Shown in pieces: positions 1 through 7,998 of a stretch of DNA of 64,000 nucleotides. A model generated the notes under the pieces. It was not told the origin of the DNA, did no database searches, and worked only from the letters and a program-made list of their open reading frames with translations. How positions within the stretch are numbered: the stretch's first letter is position 1; each line of letters begins with the position of its first letter. Source of the stretch: a bacterium (lineage in GTDB: Bacteria; Sysuimicrobiota; Sysuimicrobiia; Sysuimicrobiales; Segetimicrobiaceae); the NCBI GenBank assembly GCA_035307765.1, contig DATGHU010000012.1:1-64000 (forward strand), in the 5' to 3' direction. The translations under genes and the position numbers were made by a program.

Positions 1-1
1 C

Positions 2-82
2 AACCGGGAGCGCCCGCATCAAGGCTATCGACTGCAAGGCCGGACGCCGGCGACGTTGTTCGCCGGCAGGAAGGTCAGCTAA
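2..82 (+). mobile_element. C-terminal end of an IS transposase (rve/DDE integrase type), cut by window edge
   Basis: The reading frame open from base 2 ends at TAA (80-82) and encodes 26 residues containing ERPHQGYRLQGRTPATLF. An RPHQGY...GRTPAE-like tail is typical of the last residues of IS3/IS481-type transposases with an integrase core. Only this tail is inside the window. It implies an insertion sequence abutting the left side of the phage-like element. The exact IS family and its terminal inverted repeat are not resolved. Confidence 0.6.
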
Positions 83-446
83 CCAATGCCGGAACGTTCG
101 GTTGGAGTGCAAAGGTGTCAACACCTCATCCACACTGGACAATCTAGGGGTTACTAGTGGAGATCCCGCTTCAGTCCACTCGGTATACCAAAGTCCATTC
201 CGTTACCCGAAGTGTAGAAATCCTCTGGGGGAATGGTAGACCACGCTCCCCTACTCGGTACATGATTGGACTCATGTTTGGGCACAGGTCAACAAACAAA
301 CCCTTGAAAAACAAGCCCTAGAAATAGTGGCGGCGGGAATCGAACCTGCAACCTCTCACCCAAGAATGTAGTTGTTCGGCAAGAAAGACGAATCAGCGGG
401 AGTCTTCCAGAATCCCTCGAATCAATGGTGTTGGAGGGGATCCCGA
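83..446. other. Gene-free stretch between IS tail and terminase genes
   Basis: I see no convincing gene in this stretch, which is less GC-rich than the chromosome to the right. It contains a short perfect palindrome (GGTGTCAACACC, near 113-124) that could belong to the IS end, and the tRNA-like fragment listed separately. Confidence 0.5.
326..357 (-). other. tRNA/tmRNA 3'-end-like fragment (candidate attachment-site half)
   Basis: Read on the - strand this contains a T-arm-like segment, GGTTCGATTCCCGCCGCC, resembling the 3' end of a tRNA or tmRNA. No matching 5' acceptor strand or complete cloverleaf lies upstream, so it is not an intact tRNA. Mobile elements that integrate into tRNA or tmRNA genes often carry such a 3' copy. 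It does not match the tRNA-Thr at 11714-11788, so it is not that gene's att duplicate. Confidence 0.4.
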
Positions 447-980
447 ATGCCACCGACGACCGCCGCGGGAAAGCGCCGTGCGCTGGCCAATCTACGCCAA
501 CATCGCTCTCTCACGCCTAGCAAGGCCTTCGCACGGGTCCCGTCCGACGCCATCGCGGCCAAGCGCCAAGAGGTCGAAGCAATCCTGCAGGGGGACGCCG
601 CAGGGTGGCTGCAGCCGTCCGACTCCGTCACGGTCGACCTCCTGGCTCGGGTGCTTGTTCGCCTCGATGCCATCGACGGGACAGAAGCAATTGACCGCTG
701 GCTCCGTCAGCAGGCGCATGCGGCCAAGCCGGTGATGGGGATGCCAGGCTTCGTGCAAATTTATCTGCGCCTGCTCGAACGCGCGCATAGGTTGAGCGAG
801 TCACTCGGGCTTACGCCCGTCTCTCGAAACCGCCTCGGGATCGTTGCCGGAGCGGGACTGGACCTCGCGGCGGCCTTGGCGGCAATGTCCAAAGGGGAGA
901 AAAGCTGTCCCCCCGCCTTCCGATCTGACGGACCGGCCCCGCCCGAGGAGAAATCATCGAACGACGAGGTCGAGGAATAG
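447..980 (+). CDS. terS: Phage terminase small subunit, P27-like
   Basis: A 177-residue basic protein. Its C-terminal half carries a helical stretch followed by SESLGLTPVSRNRLG, which resembles the LGLTP.SR.RL signature of P27-type small terminases. Small terminase recognises phage DNA and feeds it to the large subunit for packaging. I chose the ATG at 447 because GGAGGGGA lies 7 bases upstream; an in-frame ATG at 372 lacks a ribosome site. The stop codon overlaps the GTG of the large terminase by one base, the usual arrangement of terminase pairs. The family call rests on this motif plus the neighbour. Confidence 0.7.
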   Translation: MPPTTAAGKRRALANLRQHRSLTPSKAFARVPSDAIAAKRQEVEAILQGDAAGWLQPSDSVTVDLLARVLVRLDAIDGTEAIDRWLRQQAHAAKPVMGMPGFVQIYLRLLERAHRLSESLGLTPVSRNRLGIVAGAGLDLAAALAAMSKGEKSCPPAFRSDGPAPPEEKSSNDEVEE

Positions 981-2338
981 TGGCGATCCAGAGGGTAGAT
1001 CGGCAAACGCGGGACTTGGTAGACCAGTTGAGTCGGTGGCGCCGCGACCGCATGGCCTTCCGTCGCGAGGCGATTCTGCTGGAGGACGGGACACCTTGGG
1101 GCGAGGTGGCAGAGCCGTGGCAGCTCGAGGACTTCGCCGCCCTCGACAGCGGTCAGCATCGGCACGCCTATCTTGAACGACCTCGGGGCCATGCCAAAAC
1201 TTTCGATCTGGGTACGGAGGCGGTGACGGAACTGATCCTGGGTCGGCCGGGGCAGCAGCTCTTCTGCGCTGCCGCCGACGAGGATCAAGCGAGACTCCTC
1301 TTCGAGGATGTGGCGGGCAAGTTCCGGCGCAATCCCCTGCTCAGCGCCAGCGTACGGATCACGCAGCGGGAGATCACGGTAAGAGCCACCGGGAGCCGGC
1401 TGCGCGTCCTCGCCTCCGACGCCCCGACCTCCTGGGGCCTGCGCCCAGACTGGATCGCCGTGGACGAGCTCGCGGAATGGCGCCGACGAGAGCTGTGGGA
1501 CAGCCTGTGGAGCGCCACCGGCAAGCGCAGACGGTGCAGGATGTTGGTCATCAGCACTGCAGGCTGGGATTTCACTTCGATCGCCTCTGAAGTCCGTCAG
1601 AATGCCGCGCGTGAGGTCGACTGGTATTTCACCACTCGAGGCCAATGCGCGTCATGGATCGACGCTTCGTGGTTGGACCAGCAACGGCGGACCCTGCCGC
1701 CGCACGTCTTCGCCCGCCTGCACGAAAGCAAGTGGGTCGAGGGTGCGGGTGCGTTCCTGACCCGCGAGGAGGTTGAGCGTATCTTTGCGGGTCCACCACC
1801 GGTGAACGAGGCTGGGCCCCGGCACATAATCGGCCTGGACATTGGACTCGTACAGGACCGCACCGTCGCTTGCTTGGCCTACAGGTCCGGTGCGGACGTT
1901 ATCGCGAAGCTGTTCCGAACCTGGGCTGGTCGAGCCGGGGCACCAGTTCAACTGGGCGAGGTTGAGGCAGAGGTAACGCAGCTTGCCCGCACGTTCAGCG
2001 CGCCTGTCATCCTCGATCCATATCAGGGTGTACTGCTCGGGCAGCGGCTTCGGGACCAGGGGGTCGAGGTGTACGAGCATCCGTTCACACTAGAGAGTCG
2101 CAGGCGCTTATTCAGCGTAGTCCTACAGCTCGTCCGAGATGGCCGTCTTAGGTGCGCTCCCCACGAAGCTCTGCGCCAGGAGTTACTGACCCTCGAGGTA
2201 AGCGAGACCACTTCTGGATGGCGGGTGGACCATCGTCCCGGTAGACACGATGATCATGTGGTCGCCCTCGCGCTGGCGGCGCACCAGCTTACATCGCAGC
2301 GACCAAAGCGATACGGGATAGATTATGGTATTGCTTGA
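980..2338 (+). CDS. terL: Phage terminase large subunit
   Basis: A 452-residue packaging motor. The N-terminal ATPase shows the Walker A-like PRGHAKT (about residue 70) and a Walker B acid pair in WIAVDELAEW (about 160), followed by a coupling STAG segment. The C-terminal nuclease shows the expected three acidic sites: GLDIGLVQDRT (about 285), DPYQG (about 346) and HDDHVVALALA (about 424). Length and motif order fit an intact large terminase that cuts and translocates DNA into a prohead. GTG start, one-base overlap with the small subunit. No capsid, head maturation or tail genes follow, so its partners are missing here. Confidence 0.9.
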   Translation: MAIQRVDRQTRDLVDQLSRWRRDRMAFRREAILLEDGTPWGEVAEPWQLEDFAALDSGQHRHAYLERPRGHAKTFDLGTEAVTELILGRPGQQLFCAAADEDQARLLFEDVAGKFRRNPLLSASVRITQREITVRATGSRLRVLASDAPTSWGLRPDWIAVDELAEWRRRELWDSLWSATGKRRRCRMLVISTAGWDFTSIASEVRQNAAREVDWYFTTRGQCASWIDASWLDQQRRTLPPHVFARLHESKWVEGAGAFLTREEVERIFAGPPPVNEAGPRHIIGLDIGLVQDRTVACLAYRSGADVIAKLFRTWAGRAGAPVQLGEVEAEVTQLARTFSAPVILDPYQGVLLGQRLRDQGVEVYEHPFTLESRRRLFSVVLQLVRDGRLRCAPHEALRQELLTLEVSETTSGWRVDHRPGRHDDHVVALALAAHQLTSQRPKRYGIDYGIA

Positions 2339-2489
2339 CAAACTGCTCCGTTCGTCTCCGACGACACGCGAAGACTTCCTGCTAACTGCCTCGAGCATCA
2401 GCCAGGCTAGAACGACTCAAGGCTGGACCCATTCGGTCCACCCGCAAAGAAAATCTGCAGATCGCACAGATCCATCGACCACGTATTAG
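2325..2489 (+). pseudogene. Truncated portal-protein-like stub
   Basis: ATG at 2325 overlaps the end of the large terminase gene by 14 bases and opens a 54-codon frame beginning MVLLDKLLRSSPTTREDFLL. A portal gene normally starts at exactly this place, and MGLLDRL-type openings are common among portal proteins. The frame stops at 2487-2489, far short of the roughly 400 residues expected. I read it as the beginning of a portal gene whose remainder was lost together with the head and tail module. The resemblance is short, so the call rests largely on position. Confidence 0.4.
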
Positions 2490-2626
2490 CGAGTCCGCGC
2501 TGCAGGAGTGCCCAGAATTTCTTCGCCTTCAATCGGCCCCGCGACCCCACGCTTTGTCTGGTTGCATCTTTGACGTCACCGCACTATGTTTGACTTAGTT
2601 TGAGTTTTGATTTCTGACTCGAACCC

Positions 2627-3586
2627 GTGGCATTTCATATTCGGCAAACAGGGGGGAGCCAGTTGTTCCCTATGTTACCAAGGGCTTCGGGTGGTAACTA
2701 TCAACGGAGCGAACATACAGCGGTTTCTGAGGCACGAGTCCTGTTCCTGCAGGCTGTGCAAAGAAGGGCTGTCGGGGCCCTGGAGGCTCTACGTGAATCG
2801 GTCCTCCCACTCATATCAATACCCAGTGCGCCTTTTCCTCTGGCCCGCGTTGAGTGGATCAACCGTCCTGATGGAACATGGACGCTCATCTTCCTAAGCG
2901 CCCAGAACGAGCAGGTGGTGATTGAGGACAGCCGACGTTGGGTCCCTTTTGACGTTTCGCGTACAGATGATCCCCCCGGAGTAGCGCGCGTGAGGAAGGG
3001 TCTGACAAGTTGGGCGGATCAGTTCCACCTACGTCACACCTGGGTACTGAATGCGGCACTCGGCACACTACGACTATGGCAGATCGCCCCCCAATCCCTG
3101 AAACGGACTGACTGGGACCTGAGCTTTTCTTGGGGAATATCAAAGCGAGCGTTAGAAATCGATCCCCCCGGCTCAGAGTGGCATTGGGACCCCATCGCGG
3201 TCTGGTCCGGACTCCCCGTGGAACCATACATATTCCAAGACGCGTGGCTCATTGACCGGGAAACGCGACCTGAGGCCACGCGTCGTATCATGGAGTCCTG
3301 TGCCACGAACCTGAAAGTGTACCTAAATCGCGTAGAATCTCTCGCTCGGGAGCGAGGCCTTAAGCGGGCGAAGCAGAAGCGCAATCCCGAGCACTTCGAA
3401 TGGTTGGTTGACTACCAGACAAACGAATGGAATCACCGGAAGATTGCTGATCACTACAGCAAAAACGGGAAAATCCTCACCGAAGATGCAGTAGGCAAGG
3501 CTCTGCGGGGGACGGCCGCTCTGATCGGCCTCATCCTGCGCCCTCCCGGGAGAGGCGGCAAACCGACCTCGAAACCCCCGACTTAG
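2627..3586 (+). CDS. Unknown protein in phage-derived element
   Basis: A 319-residue protein I do not recognise. It is rich in Trp and Arg, lacks a signal peptide or membrane segment, and has a C-terminal region (about 262-312) whose alternating helices (WNHRKIADHYS, then AVGKALRGTAALIGLIL) look like a helix-turn-helix. Base composition is less GC-rich than the chromosomal genes, consistent with foreign origin. The start is uncertain: GTG at 2627 has no SD, and an in-frame ATG at 2672 has a GGGGGGAG sequence but too far upstream. It replaces the position where phage structural genes would lie. Confidence 0.5.
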   Translation: MAFHIRQTGGSQLFPMLPRASGGNYQRSEHTAVSEARVLFLQAVQRRAVGALEALRESVLPLISIPSAPFPLARVEWINRPDGTWTLIFLSAQNEQVVIEDSRRWVPFDVSRTDDPPGVARVRKGLTSWADQFHLRHTWVLNAALGTLRLWQIAPQSLKRTDWDLSFSWGISKRALEIDPPGSEWHWDPIAVWSGLPVEPYIFQDAWLIDRETRPEATRRIMESCATNLKVYLNRVESLARERGLKRAKQKRNPEHFEWLVDYQTNEWNHRKIADHYSKNGKILTEDAVGKALRGTAALIGLILRPPGRGGKPTSKPPT

Positions 3587-3654
3587 CCGTCCCCCCTCCA
3601 GCTCCTGTGCTGAAAGTCCGGCACCTCCGATAATGGTGTCGGAGGTGATGCGCT

Positions 3655-3861
3655 GTGCTCCTACGTGTTCCACGTGTAGCTAGGGTGCTGGATGTTCACG
3701 ATCACCGCGTTTACAAACTGATCCGAAACGGAGTACTCCCTTCTGTTCGCCTGGGCCGTCAGGTTCGAGTTGACGAAGATGCCCTCCGCGACTGGATTCG
3801 ACGCGGTGGCCAGTCACTTCCCGGTGGTTGGCGACGCGAGCCCAACGCTAAGACCCTCTAA
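3655..3861 (+). CDS. Small excisionase/MerR-type helix-turn-helix protein
   Basis: A 68-residue DNA-binding protein of the HTH_17/excisionase type. Residues 3-50 follow the family pattern: a helix entry (VPRVARVLDVHDHRVYKLI), then NGVLPSVRLGRQVRVDEDALRDWI, where the glycine-arginine wing and the terminal D..W/I helix are diagnostic. Such proteins direct excision or regulate early genes of mobile elements. GTG start at 3655 with GGAGGTGAT six bases upstream. A second protein of the same type lies next to the integrase (10111-10398). Confidence 0.75.
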   Translation: MLLRVPRVARVLDVHDHRVYKLIRNGVLPSVRLGRQVRVDEDALRDWIRRGGQSLPGGWRREPNAKTL

Positions 3862-4244
3862 AAATCGCTGACCACCCGCCCCGGCTTGGGGGTCTGAGCG
3901 GTTGGCCGATGGAGGCAGGCGATGCTGATGACTTCCTCCGTTTTCATTCATAGCACACCTCGGCGGCGCCACGCCAACGATAGCCTTCCGCTCGAGGCGC
4001 GAGAAAGCAATATCCTGTTCAACGATGCGAGCGCGATCGCCACGATTTACACGGCTCAACTTCCTCTCATGGCACGGCCCCGGAAACACCCGGAAGCCGA
4101 GCTCAAGCGTGAGAGACGCATCCCCGCGTAATCCGCCTCGGGCGGCGGATTCTCATATCCCGCGTGGCTGTAGAGCGCTGGCTCGCTTCCGGAGACGTGC
4201 AACAAGAGGATGCCTACGCAAAATGGGCCACTTAAAAGCGAGAA

Positions 4245-4264
4245 GCCCGGCTGACGGGCCGGGC
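4245..4264 (+). other. GC-rich hairpin upstream of the early gene block
   Basis: GCCCGGC, a six-base loop TGACGG, then GCCGGGC form a perfect seven-pair hairpin. There is no T-tract after it, so it is not a classical intrinsic terminator; AAAGGAGG follows three bases later. It may act as a transcription attenuator or an RNA-stability element ahead of the early genes. Confidence 0.45.
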
Positions 4265-4281
4265 GGAAAGGAGGCGATCTA

Positions 4282-4317
4282 ATGCGCCCCCATTTTACCA
4301 CGAAAGCGCCGTTTTGA
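4282..4317 (+). CDS. Possible 11-residue leader peptide
   Basis: ATG at 4282 is preceded at seven bases by a near-perfect SD, AAAGGAGG (4267-4274), and opens an 11-codon frame, MRPHFTTKAPF, ending in TGA. The strong SD is otherwise unexplained. It sits between a hairpin and the next gene at 4373, the layout of a regulatory leader. Nothing proves that it is translated. Confidence 0.3.
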   Translation: MRPHFTTKAPF

Positions 4318-4372
4318 GGCAAGCCTTCCCTTGAACCGGAACGATCCACAAAACCTTTGAGGAGGCCCACTG

Positions 4373-4735
4373 ATGGACATGAACAAGAATCCTCTCACGA
4401 AGAAACCTACCTTCATGTACATGGGCCCTAATGCGATCACCGAAGGTGTGCTGATTGACATCCGCGCGCTCGGCTGCATCACGCCGGACGGGAAACCAGT
4501 CGCCTACGTGAGCCGCGCGGTGTGGGACGCGTTCACGAGCGTCGCACAACCGCCGCTCCAGCCAGATACAGACGTCGCTGTCCTACGAGACGTGGTGAAG
4601 TCTCTCGCCCGGACGGGCAACTTCGACGGCGAGATGTACATCGACGAGTACTCCGGGCATGAGCTGTGGTTGATGCCGAATGGAGACGGTCAGGGCGGTG
4701 TGGTGTTCACGTTGCTGGAACCAGAAGATTACTAA
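4373..4735 (+). CDS. Small phage-type protein, DUF6573-like
   Basis: A 120-residue acidic protein. Residues 18-54 (PNAITEGVLIDIRALG...PVAYVSRAVWDAF) resemble the aIa.GvLiDv...PVavtraVW pattern I associate with the DUF6573 family of phage and plasmid proteins, whose function is unknown. GAGGAGG sits seven to nine bases before the ATG. It is the first gene of the early block (4373-5559) that runs into the primase gene, suggesting an accessory replication or host-takeover role. The family assignment is from memory of the pattern only. Confidence 0.55.
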   Translation: MDMNKNPLTKKPTFMYMGPNAITEGVLIDIRALGCITPDGKPVAYVSRAVWDAFTSVAQPPLQPDTDVAVLRDVVKSLARTGNFDGEMYIDEYSGHELWLMPNGDGQGGVVFTLLEPEDY

Positions 4736-4801
4736 ATGGAGGCGACTCCTCATTGAAACGAGTGAAAAAATCCAGTTTCGCAACAATCTAAGGAGGGGTC
4801 A

Positions 4802-5203
4802 ATGATGCCAGAAAATCGGGAATGGGAAGAGCGCAAAGGCGACGCAGACGAAGTGGTGTGGGGCTCTCCCGGCAAAACCGTTAATTTCGATTCTTACCTC
4901 GGCCGAGAGGTGAAGACAGCATCCTATGGGCCAATGACGCGGCATTGGTTTGAACTAGATGGCCAGCGCGTTTGGTGTCGTGGATACTCAGTGCTCAATA
5001 GACGGCTGAGCGATCGTGACATCGGACGACCGGTTCAGATCGAGTACACCGGCACCCGCATTTCGGCCAACGGCCACCCGAACCCTACGAAACTCTTCAA
5101 GATCTCGTTCCCCAAAGAGAAAGCTGCTCCGAGCGCCGAGATGACCTCCCTGTTCGATCTACCTGATCGGGCAAACGCGGGGGACGAAGTGGTGCCGTTC
5201 TAG
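4802..5203 (+). CDS. Small early protein with SSB-like acidic C-terminal tip
   Basis: A 133-residue protein with an AAGGAGG-type ribosome site. The body (about 20-100) is rich in beta-prone segments and includes VQIEYTGTRISANGHPNPTKLFKISF, compatible with an OB-like barrel, though I cannot confirm the fold. It ends in a linker and then LFDLPDRANAGDEVVPF. Acidic residues followed by a hydrophobic residue and terminal Pro-Phe are the hallmark of single-strand-binding proteins (DDDIPF in bacterial SSB), which dock replication proteins. Placed just before the primase-helicase and polymerase, an SSB-like role is a reasonable inference. Confidence 0.5.
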   Translation: MMPENREWEERKGDADEVVWGSPGKTVNFDSYLGREVKTASYGPMTRHWFELDGQRVWCRGYSVLNRRLSDRDIGRPVQIEYTGTRISANGHPNPTKLFKISFPKEKAAPSAEMTSLFDLPDRANAGDEVVPF

Positions 5204-5262
5204 CGGAGAGCCAGGGGAGGCGAGCGGCATCGCCTCCCCTCTCCTTCAAAGTGAGGCGTCTC

Positions 5263-5559
5263 ATGGACACCTTTTCTCCTACGGACGATTCGCACAACGG
5301 TGGGATCCGCGCCACATCGACGCCAACAGGGCAAGACACCGACGTGTCGATGGTCCGCGCGGCGCTCAGCGACCTCGTAGTGCTCGTGGCGGTCACGCGG
5401 ACGGTGTGCTGTTGCCTATGGGGGGCGAACGACACGCTCACCCTCCAGTACTCGGAGGCGGAGCGGCATGTCCTTCTCAAGGGGTACCCCGATCCGCTCC
5501 ATGCGTGGCACTGCGATGAGCGCTACGAGACATGGCGCACAGACGAGCCGCAGCTATGA
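5263..5559 (+). CDS. Unknown small early protein
   Basis: A 98-residue protein that I do not recognise. The middle (about 30-60) is hydrophobic and contains a run of three cysteines in TVCCCLW; the rest is polar. ATG at 5263 is chosen over the in-frame GTG at 5251. Its TGA overlaps the ATG of the primase-helicase gene (ATGA at 5556-5559), so the two are probably translationally coupled. Confidence 0.5.
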   Translation: MDTFSPTDDSHNGGIRATSTPTGQDTDVSMVRAALSDLVVLVAVTRTVCCCLWGANDTLTLQYSEAERHVLLKGYPDPLHAWHCDERYETWRTDEPQL

Positions 5560-7991
5560 CCTTCTCCTCGCCGCACGAGCAGTTTGTGGCGATCGTTCAC
5601 GCCCTGCAATGTAAGAACCCGGGGTGCGCCTGCCAGCAGGATTTGGAGATGATCCGGAGTGTCGACGTTCACTGCCCCGTCCACGACGATGCGCATCCCT
5701 CGTTCACGGTCACGGAAGCCGCCGACCGCGTGCTGACTCATTGTAAAGCGGGCTGCGGTTTCGACGTTGTGAGCCAGGCGCTCAGGGTCATCGGGCTCTG
5801 GACCCTGCCAGCGCCGTGCGGACTCACCCTCGACCAACTCGCCGAGGCGAAACGGTTGTCTGTCGATTTCATCAAGTCGTTTGGCGTTTACCAACTGAAC
5901 GAACGGCAATCTCCCGCGGTCGCGATCCCCTTCCACGGCCGTGACGGCGACGAACGGACGATTCAAATTCGTCAATCGCTGGATGGCGACCGTTTCCGCT
6001 GGTTGCGAGGGGGTCCGGACGTGCCCTATGGCCTCCCCAAGCTCTCCACGATTCTCGCCACCGGCTACGTGATCATCGGGGAAGGCGTCAGTGATGTCTG
6101 GACGGGCTGGTACCATTCTCTGCCCATGATCGGCGTCCCGAGCGCGTCGACTTGGGACGCCTCCTGGGCGGCGTTCTTCCCCGAAAACCTTAAGAAGTAC
6201 ATATGGTGCGAGGACGCTGCAGGCTGGGGCCTCGTCGACAAGATCGTCCGAGACCTGCCCGATGCGCTCGTGCTCCTGCCGCCCGAGGGCGTCAAGGATC
6301 TCAGCGCGCTGCACATCGCGGATCCCGAGACGGTGAAGACGATCGTGGCGCGGATGATTGCCGCGGCGAAGCCGGCATCGGAATTGACCGAGGAACGGAA
6401 ACGCGCCGAGGCCGCAAAGCAGGCCGCGGCGGCGCTCGAGCAGAGCACGGGATTGCTGGACGACCCGGAACTTATGGATCGGATTGGTTATGTGTTACAG
6501 GCCAGGGGCTTGGTCGGGGACCTCTCTGGTGTGAAGTTATTGTACTTAATGCTGACGTCGCGGTTCTTGAGCCGTCCGGTGAACGGGTATGTCGAAGGAC
6601 CGCCCTCGGTCGGCAAAAACTACTGCATCGATTGCACGAAATCGCTCTTTCCCGACGACGCCTACTATGAGCTGACATCGTCGTCCGATCGGGCCGCCGT
6701 CTTTTCCAAAGAAACGTTCGCCAACAAAATGGTGATCATTAGCGAGGTGACGGGCCTGAGCCAGGACGGCGTCGGCGCCTCGATCATCCGCGAACTGGCC
6801 TGGCGTGGGCAGCTCAGGTACGAGATCACTGAAAAGACCAAGAGCGGAACCTTCGAGACCCGGCTCATCATCAAACCCGGGCCGACAGGATTCATTACGA
6901 CGACGACGGACGGGGTGGAGCCGCAACTCGAGACGCGCATGTTTCCGCTGACCGTTTCGGATACGCCCGAGCAAACGCGGCTCATCGTCAATGAGCTATC
7001 CAGGCAGGCGGAAGAGGGCGAGCCCGAGGTTGACGTCTCCGCGTTGGTCGCGGTGCAGCGCTGGCTGGCGTTGGCCGGTCAGTATACTGTGATCATACCG
7101 TTCGCGAAAGCGCTGGCGACGCTCGTGAACGTGCGCGCGATCCGGATGCGTCGGGACTTCTCGCAACTGCTTAACTTGATCCGGTCCTCCGCCATCCTTC
7201 ACCAGCGGCAGCGACCACGAGACTCCCGTGGCCGAATTCTGGCAACTCTGCGGGACTATGCGATCGTGTACGATCTCGTGGCCGGCTTCCTCGGGGAGGA
7301 GGGGGGCGGGTTGGCTCCAGGGCAGCGCGAAGCGGTCGAGGCGATCAGGACGCTCCAGGACGGGGATGACCGGAGGCCTGTCTCGGTCTCTGAGGTCGCG
7401 AAACAGCTCCGGATCGACCCGAGATCTGTTACTCACCGAATCCAGAAGCCGCTGCGCCTGGGGTACCTGGTCAACGATGCCGAAAGGCACCGGCCCTGCA
7501 AGCTCCGACTGGCCGAGGACCCCTCCGTCGCGGCCAGCTCGGTTCCGACGCTGCGGGTGCTGGAAGCTGCGCTAAGCCGCCCCATCACCAGCGGACCAGC
7601 GCCATCTGCCAAGCCCCCAGAAACTGACAGCACCGCAGCACTTGCTTCTGCGGCCGTTGAAAATCAAGCGTTCCAGGTGCCGGTGCCCCTAAAACGTGTA
7701 AACGGCACGCCAGGCGTATCCGACCCTTCCGCCGTCACGGGAAACGGTGGAGCCGGTGCCCAGGTGCCGTCGGTGCCGTCTACCTCCAAAACCTACGTTG
7801 GCATCTCAAGCGGGCCTGCATCAAGGCCGGGCGAGTCAAGTGCCGTGGAGTCGTCCATCTTGGGGGGGATCGCGGATGGTGGAGACGGAGACGGAATCCG
7901 CCTCCCCCCCGAACAGACCTCCCTTCCGGCGGACGGGGACGGGGACCCGGACGAACTTGTCAGCCTCCTCGAGCCTCCCGGGGCCGGGTAA
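5556..7991 (+). CDS. Phage-type primase-helicase (CHC2 zinc finger, TOPRIM-like, P-loop helicase)
   Basis: An 811-residue replication protein. Domains in order: a CHC2-type zinc finger with CPVHDD..PSF (Cys40, His43) and CKAGC (Cys63, Cys67); a TOPRIM-like segment with IIGEGVSDVWTG (about 175) and a later acidic cluster; a linker helix rich in Ala/Glu; and a P-loop ATPase with GPPSVGKN (about 350) and IISEVTGLS as the probable Walker B region. A helix-turn-helix-like stretch (VSVSEVAKQLRIDPRSVTHR) is near 610, then a long low-complexity tail. It should prime and unwind DNA for replication of the element. The ATG at 5556 forms an ATGA overlap with the preceding gene. The DNA polymerase gene follows directly. 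Confidence 0.8.
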   Translation: MTFSSPHEQFVAIVHALQCKNPGCACQQDLEMIRSVDVHCPVHDDAHPSFTVTEAADRVLTHCKAGCGFDVVSQALRVIGLWTLPAPCGLTLDQLAEAKRLSVDFIKSFGVYQLNERQSPAVAIPFHGRDGDERTIQIRQSLDGDRFRWLRGGPDVPYGLPKLSTILATGYVIIGEGVSDVWTGWYHSLPMIGVPSASTWDASWAAFFPENLKKYIWCEDAAGWGLVDKIVRDLPDALVLLPPEGVKDLSALHIADPETVKTIVARMIAAAKPASELTEERKRAEAAKQAAAALEQSTGLLDDPELMDRIGYVLQARGLVGDLSGVKLLYLMLTSRFLSRPVNGYVEGPPSVGKNYCIDCTKSLFPDDAYYELTSSSDRAAVFSKETFANKMVIISEVTGLSQDGVGASIIRELAWRGQLRYEITEKTKSGTFETRLIIKPGPTGFITTTTDGVEPQLETRMFPLTVSDTPEQTRLIVNELSRQAEEGEPEVDVSALVAVQRWLALAGQYTVIIPFAKALATLVNVRAIRMRRDFSQLLNLIRSSAILHQRQRPRDSRGRILATLRDYAIVYDLVAGFLGEEGGGLAPGQREAVEAIRTLQDGDDRRPVSVSEVAKQLRIDPRSVTHRIQKPLRLGYLVNDAERHRPCKLRLAEDPSVAASSVPTLRVLEAALSRPITSGPAPSAKPPETDSTAALASAAVENQAFQVPVPLKRVNGTPGVSDPSAVTGNGGAGAQVPSVPSTSKTYVGISSGPASRPGESSAVESSILGGIADGGDGDGIRLPPEQTSLPADGDGDPDELVSLLEPPGAG

Positions 7992-7998
7992 CCAGTCC

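Larger units (their letters stand above)
3862..4372. other. Gap with hairpin and mini-ORF
   Basis: No normal-sized gene is convincing here. A 69-codon frame at 3922-4131 lacks a ribosome site, and its tail (MARPRKHPEAEL) looks like the first residues of a phage protein but stops after 20 codons. The hairpin at 4245-4264 and the 11-codon frame at 4282-4317 are listed separately. Confidence 0.5.

Noticed and set aside
326-357. Complete tRNA gene at the left border
   Set aside because: Only a T-arm and part of an acceptor strand; no 5' half found.
761-1645. Long - strand frames opposite the terminase genes
   Set aside because: Shadows of the + strand terminase genes, whose motifs are unmistakable; high GC leaves long antisense frames open.
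3922-4131. 69-codon frame in the phage region ending in MARPRKHPEAEL
   Set aside because: No SD before either possible start and the ending is abrupt.
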